Below, piece by piece: positions 49,989 through 59,944 of a DNA stretch of 64,000 bases (positions within the stretch are counted from its first letter, which is position 1; the number at the start of each line of letters is the position of its first letter). The stretch comes from Streptomyces dysideae (GTDB lineage: Bacteria; Actinomycetota; Actinomycetes; Streptomycetales; Streptomycetaceae). Under the pieces are notes generated by a model. It was not told the DNA's origin. It did not search any database and worked only from the letters and a program-made list of their open reading frames with translations. The stretch covers positions 13,449 through 77,448 of the forward strand of contig NZ_KQ949112.1 in assembly GCF_001514305.1 (NCBI RefSeq). The letters run 5' to 3'. The position numbers and the translations under genes were made by a program.

Positions 49989-50530
49989 CTAAGCCGCCCG
50001 CCAGACCGTCAGGTCCCCGGTGACGAAGCCGATGTTCGGCATCGCCGTCGACTTCACCTGGATCACGAACAGTGCGATGTCCCCGGAGTTGTGCTTGATG
50101 CAGATCTCGCTGCCGGCCGCCGCCGCGGCCAGCGGGAGGCTGCGGCCGGCGTTGTGGCCGGTGACGGCGGACCGGCACGTGTCCAAGGTGGCGCCCGGCT
50201 CGCCGTACAGCATGGCGATCACGCTGGTGTCGCTCGCCAGCGCGCAGCTGGTCCCCTCGCAGGCGAAGCGGATGTCGCCCTTGCGGTCCTCCCTGGGCTG
50301 CCTCGGGTCCTGGAAGCTCAGCGAGTTCTCCTCGTTCAGCAGCTGGAGGGGGTAGGCGACGGCTGTCGGTTCCTCGGGCGCGGTCGAGGTGGGCTGCGAC
50401 GCCTCCGGTGTCCGGTCACCACTGGCCCCCGACGCCGATGACGATGCCGACGCGGACACCGACGGGCCCGGCGTCGACGGTGAGCCCGCGACCCAGTCGC
50501 GGAACCTGTCCCCCGCGTCCTTGACCGTCC
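49989..50530 (-). pseudogene. C-terminal part of an unknown extracytoplasmic protein, 5' end lost
   Basis: About 180 codons with good coding bias: TVKDAGDRFRDWV, a Ser/Ala/Pro linker, and an extracellular-looking domain (LQLLNEENSLSFQDPRQPRED, with Cys pairs, ending VTGDLTVWRAA). No start codon, signal or membrane helix precedes it; the frame continues antisense through the exonuclease fragment. Such a domain commonly forms the outer part of membrane proteins or kinases in Streptomyces. The break falls at an 8-bp direct repeat near 50530. Confidence 0.5.
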
Positions 50531-50542
50531 AGGTCAGTCCAG

Positions 50543-50932
50543 GTGAGCGGCCTCGACCGGGAGCGGCTCCGTACCGAGGGCGCCGAACCGGCCGTCGCAC
50601 TCGCCGAGTTCACCGACTGGGTCCACGAGGTGAGCGCGGGCGCCCAGCCGGTGATGGCCGGCTATCCGGCGTCGTACGACTGGACCTTCCTGTACTGGTA
50701 TCTGATCCGCTTCACCGGCACGAGCCCCTTCGGGCACTCCGGCTGTCTGGACATGAAGACCCTCTACGCGACGAAGGCACGGCTCCCGCTGCGGGCCGTC
50801 GCCAAGGGCACGATGCCGCGCGAGCTGCTGTCGCGGCGCCGGCACACGCACCATGCCCTGGACGACGCCGTCGAGCAGGCGGAGTTGCTCGCCAACCTCA
50901 TGATGTGGTCACCGGCTCCATCGGTGCCGTGA
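50543..50932 (+). pseudogene. C-terminal two thirds of a DEDD 3'-5' exonuclease
   Basis: About 129 residues matching the later part of a small DnaQ-like exonuclease (SGLDRERLRTEGAEP, GYPASYDWTFLYWYLIRF, SGCLDMKTLYATKA, and the catalytic HHALDDAVEQAELL). The N-terminal strand with the first DxE motif, and a start with ribosome binding site, are missing, so two of the metal ligands are lost. Truncated at the same point as the opposite-strand gene before it. Confidence 0.65.
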
Positions 50933-51258
50933 CGTCGTCCGCGTCCGGGTTCCTGCCGAGGTGGTTGAAGACCAAGTTCAGCAGGACGGCGGCCACACAG
51001 CCCGTCGAGACGCCCGAGTCCAGGACGATCTTCGCGGTCTCCGGGAAGGCGTGGTAGAACTCCGGCGCGGTGATCGGGATGATGCCGACGGCCAGGGAGA
51101 CGGCGACGACCAGGACGTTGTTGTCCTGGTCCAGGCCGGCCCGGGCCAGGGTCTGGATACCGCTGGCCCGCGACCGAGCCGAACAGGACCACACCCGCGC
51201 CGCCGAGCACCGGGCGGGGTACGACGGCGATGAGCGGGTGGACTGGCTGGGCTGGCAC
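50898..51258 (-). pseudogene. Remnant of an NCS2 xanthine/urate permease
   Basis: The last third of a nucleobase:cation symporter-2 protein: IAVVPRPVLGGAGVVLFGSV, then after a one-base insertion near 51172 GIQTLARAGLDQDNNVLVVA, IIPITAPEFYHAFPE and LNLVFNHLGR. A GTG with GGAGGAG at 51258 begins directly before the first block, so most of the transporter was removed while a start remained. In this position, next to the urate genes, it was very likely the purine importer of the pathway. Confidence 0.65.
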
Positions 51259-51324
51259 TGCGGCTCTCCTCCGGTCGGTCAACACGTCGGCTCCGACGTA
51301 GGTGTCATGGAGGTGCTGCGCGGG

Positions 51325-51366
51325 CATGGGGGCACCTCCCGCTCGAGCGAAGCCGAGAGTGGGGGG
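51325..51366. repeat. Streptomyces intergenic palindromic sequence
   Basis: The stretch from CATGGGGGCACCTCCCGCTC through CGAAGCCGAGAGTGGGGG can fold through CTCGAGC and GGGGG/CCTCCC pairings. I recall it as an abundant dispersed sequence in streptomycete genomes; only one copy is seen in this window. Confidence 0.35.
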
Positions 51367-51505
51367 AAGGACCGGGGGCGGACGGGAGGACCGTTCCGGG
51401 GCGTACGCGTCCTACGCACGCCCCGGCGACGGCCGCCATGGACCCCGCTCGGGTCCACGGCTTCCGGTCGGGAGCCGTCCCTCCCACCCGGAGTTCTTCA
51501 ACTGG

Positions 51506-52885
51506 TCAGCCCTGCACGGCGATCCGCGCCAGCCGCTGTGCTTCCGCGCGCGTGGAGCGGGCGATCGCGTCCTCGTCGGCGTGCAGCAGGCGGTTGTCCT
51601 CGACGATCTGACGGCCGTTCACGAACGAGGCCGTGACCGGCGCCGCCGCGCCGAAGACCAGCGCGGTCACCGGGTCGGCGATCGAGGCGTGGGCGAGGGT
51701 GTCCAGCTTCCACAGCACCAGGTCGGCCAGCTTGCCCGGCTCAAGGGAGCCGATCTCGCTTGCCCGGCCCAGGACTTGGGCGCCGCCGTACGTTCCGAGG
51801 CGCAGCGCCTGACGGGCGTTGAGGGCGGCCTCGCGGTGGGCGCCGAGGCGGTTGATGAGGAGGGCGTTGCGCAGCTCGGTGTGGAGCTCGCCGGACTCGT
51901 TGGACGCCGTACCGTCGACGCCGAGGCCGACCGGGACGCCGGCCGCCAGCATGTCGGGGACGCGCGCGATGCCGGCGGCGAGGCGGGCGTTGGAGGACGG
52001 GCAGTGGGCGACGCCGGTCTTCGTGCGGGCGAAGGCGGCGATGTCGGAGTCGTTCATGTGGACGCAGTGCGCCATCCACACGTCCTCACCGAGCCAGCCG
52101 GTGGACTCGAAGTAGTCGGTCGGGCCCATGCCGAACAGTTCCTTGCAGAACTGCTCCTCCTCCACGGTCTCCGAGCCGTGGGTGTGCAGCCGTACGCCGA
52201 GCCGACGGGCCAACTCGGCTCCCTGGCGGAGTAGTTCGGTGGAGACGGAGAAGGGGGAGCAGGGGGCGACGGCGACCTGGGTCATCGCGTCGAAGGAGGC
52301 GTCGTGGTGCTCCTTGACGGTGGCCTCGGTGGCGGTGAGCGCGCCGTCCAGGGTCTCGACGGCGAAGTCCGGGGGCAGGCCGCCGTCCTTCTCGCTGCGG
52401 TCCATGGAGCCGCGGGCGAGGGTGAAGCGGACGCCCATCTCGCGGGCGGCGCGGATGATCGCGCCGGACAGGTCGCCGGAGCCCCGCGGGAAGACGTAGT
52501 GGTGGTCCATGGCGGTGGTGACGCCGCCGCGGGCCATCATCGCGAGCGAGCCCTGCGCGGCCTGGTACACCATCGGCTCGTCGATGCGCGCCCACGTCGG
52601 GTACAGCGCGACCAGCCAGTTGAAGAGGTTGTGGTCCGTGGCCAGGCCCCGGGTGATCCACTGGTAGAAGTGGTGGTGGGTGTTGACCAGGCCGGGGGTC
52701 ACGAGGTGGCCGGAGGCGTCGATACGGCGTGCGACGTTCTCCAGGCCCTCGGGGGCCCGGCCCGCGCCGACCGACTCGATGCGGTTGCCGGCGACGACCA
52801 CATGTCCCGAGGCGTGTTCGGTGTCGTTCGCGTCGACGGTCGCGATCGCACAGTTCTCGATGACGATGCGCCGGTCTGCTGCCAT
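51506..52885 (-). CDS. 8-oxoguanine deaminase (amidohydrolase family)
   Basis: 459 residues from ATG 52885 with AAGGA before it. Deaminates 8-oxoguanine to urate, feeding the uricase directly; this activity is known for relatives that are often annotated as hydroxydechloroatrazine hydrolase-like. Metal ligands are the His residues in VNTHHHFYQW (70-72), HTHGSETVEEE, HCVHMND and the Asp in GLGVDGTASNES. The closing EPGKLADLVLWKLD is typical. It is the last gene of the urate operon, after a hairpin that may reduce its expression. Confidence 0.88.
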   Translation of the reverse strand: MAADRRIVIENCAIATVDANDTEHASGHVVVAGNRIESVGAGRAPEGLENVARRIDASGHLVTPGLVNTHHHFYQWITRGLATDHNLFNWLVALYPTWARIDEPMVYQAAQGSLAMMARGGVTTAMDHHYVFPRGSGDLSGAIIRAAREMGVRFTLARGSMDRSEKDGGLPPDFAVETLDGALTATEATVKEHHDASFDAMTQVAVAPCSPFSVSTELLRQGAELARRLGVRLHTHGSETVEEEQFCKELFGMGPTDYFESTGWLGEDVWMAHCVHMNDSDIAAFARTKTGVAHCPSSNARLAAGIARVPDMLAAGVPVGLGVDGTASNESGELHTELRNALLINRLGAHREAALNARQALRLGTYGGAQVLGRASEIGSLEPGKLADLVLWKLDTLAHASIADPVTALVFGAAAPVTASFVNGRQIVEDNRLLHADEDAIARSTRAEAQRLARIAVQG

Positions 52886-52943
52886 GGTTCGTCCTTTGCG
52901 TTCTGTGGAGAGGGCACGGCAGGACCCCGGGAGTTTTGAGTGC

Positions 52944-52982
52944 CGTGGCCGGGGCGCCGGGAGGACCGATTCCCCGGCCACG
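52944..52982 (-). terminator. Hairpin between uricase and deaminase genes
   Basis: CGTGGCCGGGG (52944-52954) and CCCCGGCCACG (52972-52982) form a perfect 11-bp stem with a 17-base loop, 20 bases past the uricase stop. It may partly terminate the transcript or protect the 3' end of the upstream message. Confidence 0.55.
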
Positions 52983-53002
52983 GGTGCCGAAAATGGAGTT
53001 GA

Positions 53003-53959
53003 TCAGAGGTTGGTGAGGTCCACCGGGATCTTCGGCTCGCAGCCGTCCCGCAGGATGGTCGCCTCGATCAGGCCGTAGGGGCGGTCGGCGGCGAAGTACA
53101 CGGCACCGTCCTCGGTGGCGTTCTTCAGCCCGAACGGCTCCAGGTCCACCAGGAAGTGGTGCTTGTTCGGGAGGGAGAAGCGGACCTCGTCGATCTCGCT
53201 GCGGTTGTCGATGATCCGTGAACCCATTTGGTAAAGGGTCTGCTGGAGCGACAGCGAGTACGTCTCGGCGAAGGCCTGGAGCATGTGCTTCCGCGTCTGC
53301 TCGTAGGACTTCTCCCAGTTGGGCATCCGCTGCTCGTCGTCGGTCCAGTTGAACCGCCAGCGGCTGGAGACCTGGGTGGCCAGGATGCGGTCGTACGCCT
53401 CCTGGAGCGTCGTGTACTTGTCCTTGACGTAGCCCCAGAACTCGGAGTTGGTCGAGTTCATCACGACCAGGTCCTTGAGGCCGGAGACGACCTCCCACGA
53501 CTCACCGTCGTACGTGATCTGCGTGAGCCGGGTCTCCTGGCCCTTCCGCACGAAGGAGTGCTTGGCCTCGTCCGCGCCGATGAACCGGGAGTTGGCGTCC
53601 GATGCCTCGATCCGCTCCCAGGCGTACTCCTCGATACGGATACGGGCCGTCTTGATCGGCTCCTGACTCGTCACGAAGTGCCGGGCGAGGTGGATGCCGA
53701 ACTGCTCGGCGGACTCGATGCCGTGCTCCTTGGCGAACGCGTACACCGTGTTCTTGGTGGTGTCGGTCGGCAGGACGTGGGCGTTCGAGCCGGAGTAGTG
53801 GACCTCGTCCATGTCGCCGCTCAGCGACACCGAGACGTTGAGGTCCTTGATGTGGTGGGTGGCGCCGTCCCGCGTGATCTTCACGACTCGGTTCTCGGCC
53901 TTGCCGTACTGGTTCTGTCCCAGGATCACAGGGCGGGCGGGCCGGGAATTGTCAGTCAT
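53003..53959 (-). CDS. pucL: Urate oxidase (uricase)
   Basis: Cofactor-free oxidation of urate to 5-hydroxyisourate with hydrogen peroxide as by-product (EC 1.7.3.3). 318 residues of two T-fold domains. The catalytic Lys20 (NQYGKAENRVVK) and Thr67 (LPTDTTKNTVYAF, 63-75) are present. It lies six bases downstream of HIU hydrolase. No peroxide-detoxifying gene is close by. Confidence 0.96.
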   Translation of the reverse strand: MTDNSRPARPVILGQNQYGKAENRVVKITRDGATHHIKDLNVSVSLSGDMDEVHYSGSNAHVLPTDTTKNTVYAFAKEHGIESAEQFGIHLARHFVTSQEPIKTARIRIEEYAWERIEASDANSRFIGADEAKHSFVRKGQETRLTQITYDGESWEVVSGLKDLVVMNSTNSEFWGYVKDKYTTLQEAYDRILATQVSSRWRFNWTDDEQRMPNWEKSYEQTRKHMLQAFAETYSLSLQQTLYQMGSRIIDNRSEIDEVRFSLPNKHHFLVDLEPFGLKNATEDGAVYFAADRPYGLIEATILRDGCEPKIPVDLTNL

Positions 53960-53965
53960 CTTCTG

Positions 53966-54382
53966 CTAGCTCCCTCGGTAAACGGAGTAGCCGAACGGGT
54001 TGAGCAGCAGCGGTACGTGGTAGTGCTCGCCGGGCTTCACGGCGAAGGTGATCGCTACCTCTGGGAAAAACGCACCGCTGTCCCGATTCGCGGGGGCGTC
54101 CTGCTGCGCATCGGCTTGCTTGTTCGCGAACTTCTCGAAGTACGCCTCGACCGCGAAGTCGAGCCGTACGTGTGTGGTCCCCTCCGGCAGTGCCGGGAGG
54201 TCCTTGCACCGCCCGTCCACGTCGGTCGCGGAGCCGCCGAGCGCCTGCCAGTCTCCCCCTTGCCCGTAATGGGCGGCCCGCCCGCTACGGGCGGAGAGGT
54301 GGACGGCGACGGCCTCGGCGGGGCGGCCGATGCTGGTGTCCAGGATGTGCGTGGACACGGAGGCTGTGGTGCTGGTGCTCAT
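53966..54382 (-). CDS. uraH: 5-hydroxyisourate hydrolase (transthyretin-like)
   Basis: 138 residues. Hydrolyses HIU to OHCU (EC 3.5.2.17). The active-site His12 in STHILDTSIGRPA and the diagnostic C-terminal YRGS (135-138) are present. It forms tetramers in known relatives. It sits between uricase and OHCU decarboxylase in pathway-adjacent order. Confidence 0.96.
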   Translation of the reverse strand: MSTSTTASVSTHILDTSIGRPAEAVAVHLSARSGRAAHYGQGGDWQALGGSATDVDGRCKDLPALPEGTTHVRLDFAVEAYFEKFANKQADAQQDAPANRDSGAFFPEVAITFAVKPGEHYHVPLLLNPFGYSVYRGS

Positions 54383-54397
54383 GGTCAGGCGTCCTCT

Positions 54398-54910
54398 TCA
54401 GTCGTCGTCCTCGACGAGTCGGGCCAGGCGGATACGGTTGATCTTGCCCAGCTCGGTGCGGACGATCTCCCGCTCCTGCTCCGGCGAGTTGCCGATCCGT
54501 TCCTTGACCGCGTCGCGCATCTCCTCGCCGGTGCGGCCGCTGGCGCAGATCAGGAAGACATGGCCGAACCTCTCCTGGTAGGCCAGGTTCAGTTCGAGCA
54601 TCTCCGCCCCGAGCTCCTCGGAGGCGCCGGCCATGCCGCGCTGCTCCCGGGCCGAGGTCGGGTCGCCGTCCTTGGGGCGGCCGATCGGCGGGTGCCCGGC
54701 CATCGCCTCCGCCAGGTCCCCGGGCGTCAGCTCGGCCATCGCGGCGTCGCTCTCGGCGTAGAGGTCGTCGGTGGTGGCGTACGGACGGGCGGCGAGCAGC
54801 CGCTTGGCCCATGCCGTGGAGGCGCACACCTCGTGGAGGGCGGCGAAGACCGCGTGCTCCTCGATGGCGTTGAACCGGGCCAGGCCCGACGGCGTGGGTG
54901 TGGACGTCAC
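54398..54910 (-). CDS. uraD: OHCU decarboxylase
   Basis: 170 residues from GTG 54910, with GGAG six bases before it. Decarboxylates OHCU to (S)-allantoin (EC 4.1.1.97). The catalytic His73 lies in GHPPIG (72-77), followed by the family block GASEELGAEMLELNLAYQERFG. First gene of the urate operon, so it follows the promoter with the palindrome over the -35. Confidence 0.95.
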   Translation of the reverse strand: MTSTPTPSGLARFNAIEEHAVFAALHEVCASTAWAKRLLAARPYATTDDLYAESDAAMAELTPGDLAEAMAGHPPIGRPKDGDPTSAREQRGMAGASEELGAEMLELNLAYQERFGHVFLICASGRTGEEMRDAVKERIGNSPEQEREIVRTELGKINRIRLARLVEDDD

Positions 54911-54947
54911 GGGAGCCTCCGCGGCCTTGTACTGAAAGGGCTGCCGC

Positions 54948-54988
54948 CAGCTAACGCCCTCCGAAAGACCGCGTCAACACTTTGTTGA
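54948..54988 (-). promoter_or_regulatory. Promoter and operator of the urate operon
   Basis: On the minus strand TCAACA-N3-TGTTGA (54974-54988) overlaps a -35 TTGACG (54977-54972), and TAGCTG (54953-54948) lies 18 bases on as -10. The palindrome has the same TCAAC-N5-GTTGA form as those before allB and malate synthase, which points to a common repressor. Confidence 0.6.
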
Positions 54989-55014
54989 AAATTCCGGGTT
55001 ACAAGACCCGTCGA

Positions 55015-55383
55015 TCAGGCTTGTTTCTCGCGGTTGAGGTAGTTGTAGACGGTGAAGCGGCTGACGCCCAGTGCGCTCGCGACGGTCTCCACGCCGTGCC
55101 GTACGGAGAAGGCGCCGCGCGCCTCGAGTATCCGTACGACCTCCTGCTTGGCCTTGCGGTCCAGGTCGGCGAGCGGCTTGCCCTTCTTGCGCTCCATGGC
55201 GGCCAGGATGTGGTCCAGGGAGTCGGCCAGCTGGGGCAGGCGTACGGCGACCACGTCGGTGCCCTCCCAGGACAGGACGACGTCGTCGGGGCCGGCCTCG
55301 TCGGGCGGGAGCAGCTCGCCGCCCATGGCGTCGACCAGCGGCTTCACGGCCGCGATGAACGGCTCGTCCGCGGCGCCGGTCAC
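55015..55383 (-). CDS. Small HTH protein next to the urate genes
   Basis: 122 residues. GTG 55383 overlaps the preceding stop as GTGA. The N-terminal 55 residues are unknown. A basic linker follows (AAMERKKGKPLADLDRKAKQ), then a C-terminal helix-turn-helix at about 88-118 with SVRHGVETVASALGVSRFTV. It stands immediately upstream of the urate operon on the same strand and is a candidate activator or repressor of it. This arrangement is common in streptomycetes. Confidence 0.8.
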   Translation of the reverse strand: MTGAADEPFIAAVKPLVDAMGGELLPPDEAGPDDVVLSWEGTDVVAVRLPQLADSLDHILAAMERKKGKPLADLDRKAKQEVVRILEARGAFSVRHGVETVASALGVSRFTVYNYLNREKQA

Positions 55384-55631
55384 TGCTCGTCCTCCCCGAC
55401 CACGTTGACCTGGAGCGAGATCCGGGTGGCCCCGGCCTCCAGGGTCTTGCGCAGCAGGGCGTCCACGGCGGTGAGGACCCCGTCGGCACCGCCCTCGGCG
55501 GTGTTGCCGAACGGGCCGACGTCCACCGAGTCCAGCTCGGCCGCCTCGACGACCTGGCGGGCCACCAGCGCGTGCGCGGGTGGTTCGTCGAGGTCGAAGG
55601 GCTCGGTCGTGAACTCCACTCTCAATCGCAT
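55380..55631 (-). CDS. Small MTH1187/YkoF-like protein
   Basis: 83 residues. One ferredoxin-like domain: MRLRVEFTTEPF, then VDVGPFGNTAEGGADGVL, then ISLQVNVVGEDEQ. The GPFGNTAEG block and closing strand resemble the thiamine-binding MTH1187/YkoF fold, but a ligand cannot be named. It is co-translated with the HTH protein and may act as its small-molecule sensor. Confidence 0.65.
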   Translation of the reverse strand: MRLRVEFTTEPFDLDEPPAHALVARQVVEAAELDSVDVGPFGNTAEGGADGVLTAVDALLRKTLEAGATRISLQVNVVGEDEQ

Positions 55632-55934
55632 TGTGCCCCCAGAACGCGCCTCTGACCTGCACGTTTACCCAGATCACCCACCGCGGGGGCACATCAGGGC
55701 ACAACGGGGGTGCACCAGTCGACCGCTTCACAGCCGCAATGCACCCCAGGCCAATCAATTTCACCGGGACGGAGTCGCTTCGTCCGCCACAACGCGACCC
55801 TAACCGACCAGGGCATCCCTCCGCCCTGCACCTTCTTCCACGGCCCAGAGCGGTCCGGCAGGTCATGCCACGAGATCCCGGTACGGACCCAGCAGGTCGA
55901 GGGCGGTGACCTTCTGGTGGAAAGCGCCTGAGTG
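55632..55934. other. Control region without a gene
   Basis: No coding frame. It holds the promoter of the 55631 gene and inverted octamers TTGTGCCC (55631-55638) and GGGCACAA (55697-55704), with a further GGGGGCACA at 55685-55693, which may be binding sites. Confidence 0.45.
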
Positions 55935-56582
55935 TCAGCGCCCGGTCTCGTCGCGGCGGCAGTGCAGGAAGAGGTGGGGCTCGGGCCTGCCGCCGGGGTG
56001 GTCCGGGGTGAAGGTGGTGCTGTGTCGGGACAGCACCGTCAGCCCCGCCGCCCCCACCATGCCGGTGACGTCCTCCTCGGCGAAGCTCGTCGCGCGGACC
56101 GGCCGGCCCATGAAGACCACCTCGACGTCCTCCACGTCCGCGGGCACGGTGGCCAGCACCAGATGCCCGCCGGGCCTCAGGGCCAGGGCCAGGCGCCGCG
56201 TCAGAGCCGACTGCTCGGCGCGGGTCATCTGCAGCAGCGAGAAGAACACGCACACGCCGTCGAACGAGTCCGCCTCGAGCGGGAGATCCCGGATGTCGCC
56301 GCAGCGGAACTCGGCCTCGGGGACCTGACGGGCGGCGAGTTCGACCATGACGGGGGAGATGTCGACGCCCAGCACCGAGTGCCCTGCCTCGATGAGCGCG
56401 GCCGCGGTGGGCCGCCCGGTACCGCTGCCCACGTCCAGCGTCCGCGCCGCGGGCGGCAGCCGCTCGATCAGCCACTCCAGCGCGGACAGGTGCGCGGGGG
56501 CATGGCCGAACGCCTTCTCGTAGTCAGGGCCCAGTGCGTCGAACAGCACCGCGGCGGGCGGCCGTTGGTCCTCGTGCCTCAC
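55935..56582 (-). CDS. SAM-dependent class I methyltransferase
   Basis: 215 residues from GTG 56582, preceded by AGGGA; ATG 56612 is an alternative. The SAM-binding motif I is LDVGSGTGRPT near 48-58, followed by the acidic end VLGVDISPVMVELAA, motif II around FDGVCVFFSLLQM, and RPGGHLVLATVPAD. The substrate is unknown. It stands alone, divergent from phosphoglucomutase. Confidence 0.88.
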   Translation of the reverse strand: MRHEDQRPPAAVLFDALGPDYEKAFGHAPAHLSALEWLIERLPPAARTLDVGSGTGRPTAAALIEAGHSVLGVDISPVMVELAARQVPEAEFRCGDIRDLPLEADSFDGVCVFFSLLQMTRAEQSALTRRLALALRPGGHLVLATVPADVEDVEVVFMGRPVRATSFAEEDVTGMVGAAGLTVLSRHSTTFTPDHPGGRPEPHLFLHCRRDETGR

Positions 56583-56726
56583 GTCGGTGTCCCTTCGCTC
56601 GCCGACCTGCATCGTCGCACCCGCCGGACGCGTGGCACAACGGCCGCCCGGTGTGCGTCCCTGCGGGCCGGGCAGGGGAGAATGAGGGCCGTACCCAACG
56701 GTCGACTCTTGCGGAGGAGCGGGGCA

Positions 56727-58970
<2,244 letters not shown>

Positions 58971-58974
<4 letters not shown>

Positions 58975-59747
58975 CCCAGCCTCAGCATCGAGTTGATGAT
59001 CTCGGAGACGATGCCGGACGCCATGTCCCGGCCCACCAGGTCCCTGCTGTGCTTCAGGAAGCGCTCCAGCATGCCCGCGTCCGGCTCGGCGCCGCGCCGT
59101 GAGGCCTCGGTCAGGGCGCCGGCGAGCTCGCGCACCTGCCGTACCTCGCTGTCGCTCTCGGAGAGGTCGGGGCGGGACGCCTGCACCAGCTGGGCCAGCT
59201 GCTCGAAGGACAGGAACACCCCGGCGCCCTGTTCTCCGACGCCGACATGCACCGGGGTGGGCAGGTCCAGGTGGTCCCTGGCGTACTCCAGGTCCTCCAA
59301 CCCGAGCTGCCGGCCGCAGTAGAAGGCCTCCCGCGCCCAGAGGAAGTCCTCGGCGTCCGACTCGCCGTCCCGATGCTGCCCGGCCCGGTCCCACCAGGCG
59401 AACAGGGCCGCCTTGGCGTACCGGCGCCGGGCGTCCCGGTCGGCGTACGCCTCGTCCCAGGCGCGGGCCTCTTCGAGCCCGGTGCCGGTGGGGCTGACCA
59501 GGGGTGGCACGGCGCCGGAGTCGTTGTGCACGGCGATCCAGCCGAGCGCGGCCAGGCGTTCCACGACGCCCTCGACGAGGTCCAGGCTGCACGGCTCGTG
59601 GGGTGCGTAGGCGGCGCTGGGCACCCGGTGTCCGGCGGTGCCGCCGGTCTCCCCGGTCAGCCAGAGCAGGAAGCGTGCGGACGCGGCGCCGGTCTCGTCG
59701 TAGACCGGGCAGAGTCCGTCCGTGGGCACAGCCCGGGATCCATTCAT
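58971..59747 (-). CDS. Unknown protein coupled to the truncated ATPase
   Basis: 258 residues from ATG 59747 with GGGGGGCGG before it. It begins CPVYDETGAASARFLLWLTGE; a region around 60-85 (LVEGVVERLAALGWIAVHND) looks like a winged-helix or small helical domain, and the end is helical (LERFLKHSRDLVGRDMASGI). No catalytic motif or membrane segment. The ATGA overlap with the ATPase shows that they worked as a pair, like the adaptor and motor genes of many streptomycete conflict or signalling modules. With the ATPase broken it is probably orphaned. Confidence 0.65.
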
Positions 59748-59944
59748 CGTCCGCCCCCCAAGTCCCCTGCCGGCCATGGGCGTTCGCCTTCCCCGAAGAG
59801 CGGAGTCAAGCACGTGATACCTGAGGATCTTCAGCGAACGCGAACAGGATGACCGCCTCCCCCTCCACAACCGCGACTACTGGCAGGTAATGTCGCCCCT
59901 CGCCGGACAGCAAGATTCCGGCGGATGAGCGCGAAGGGGCCCTC

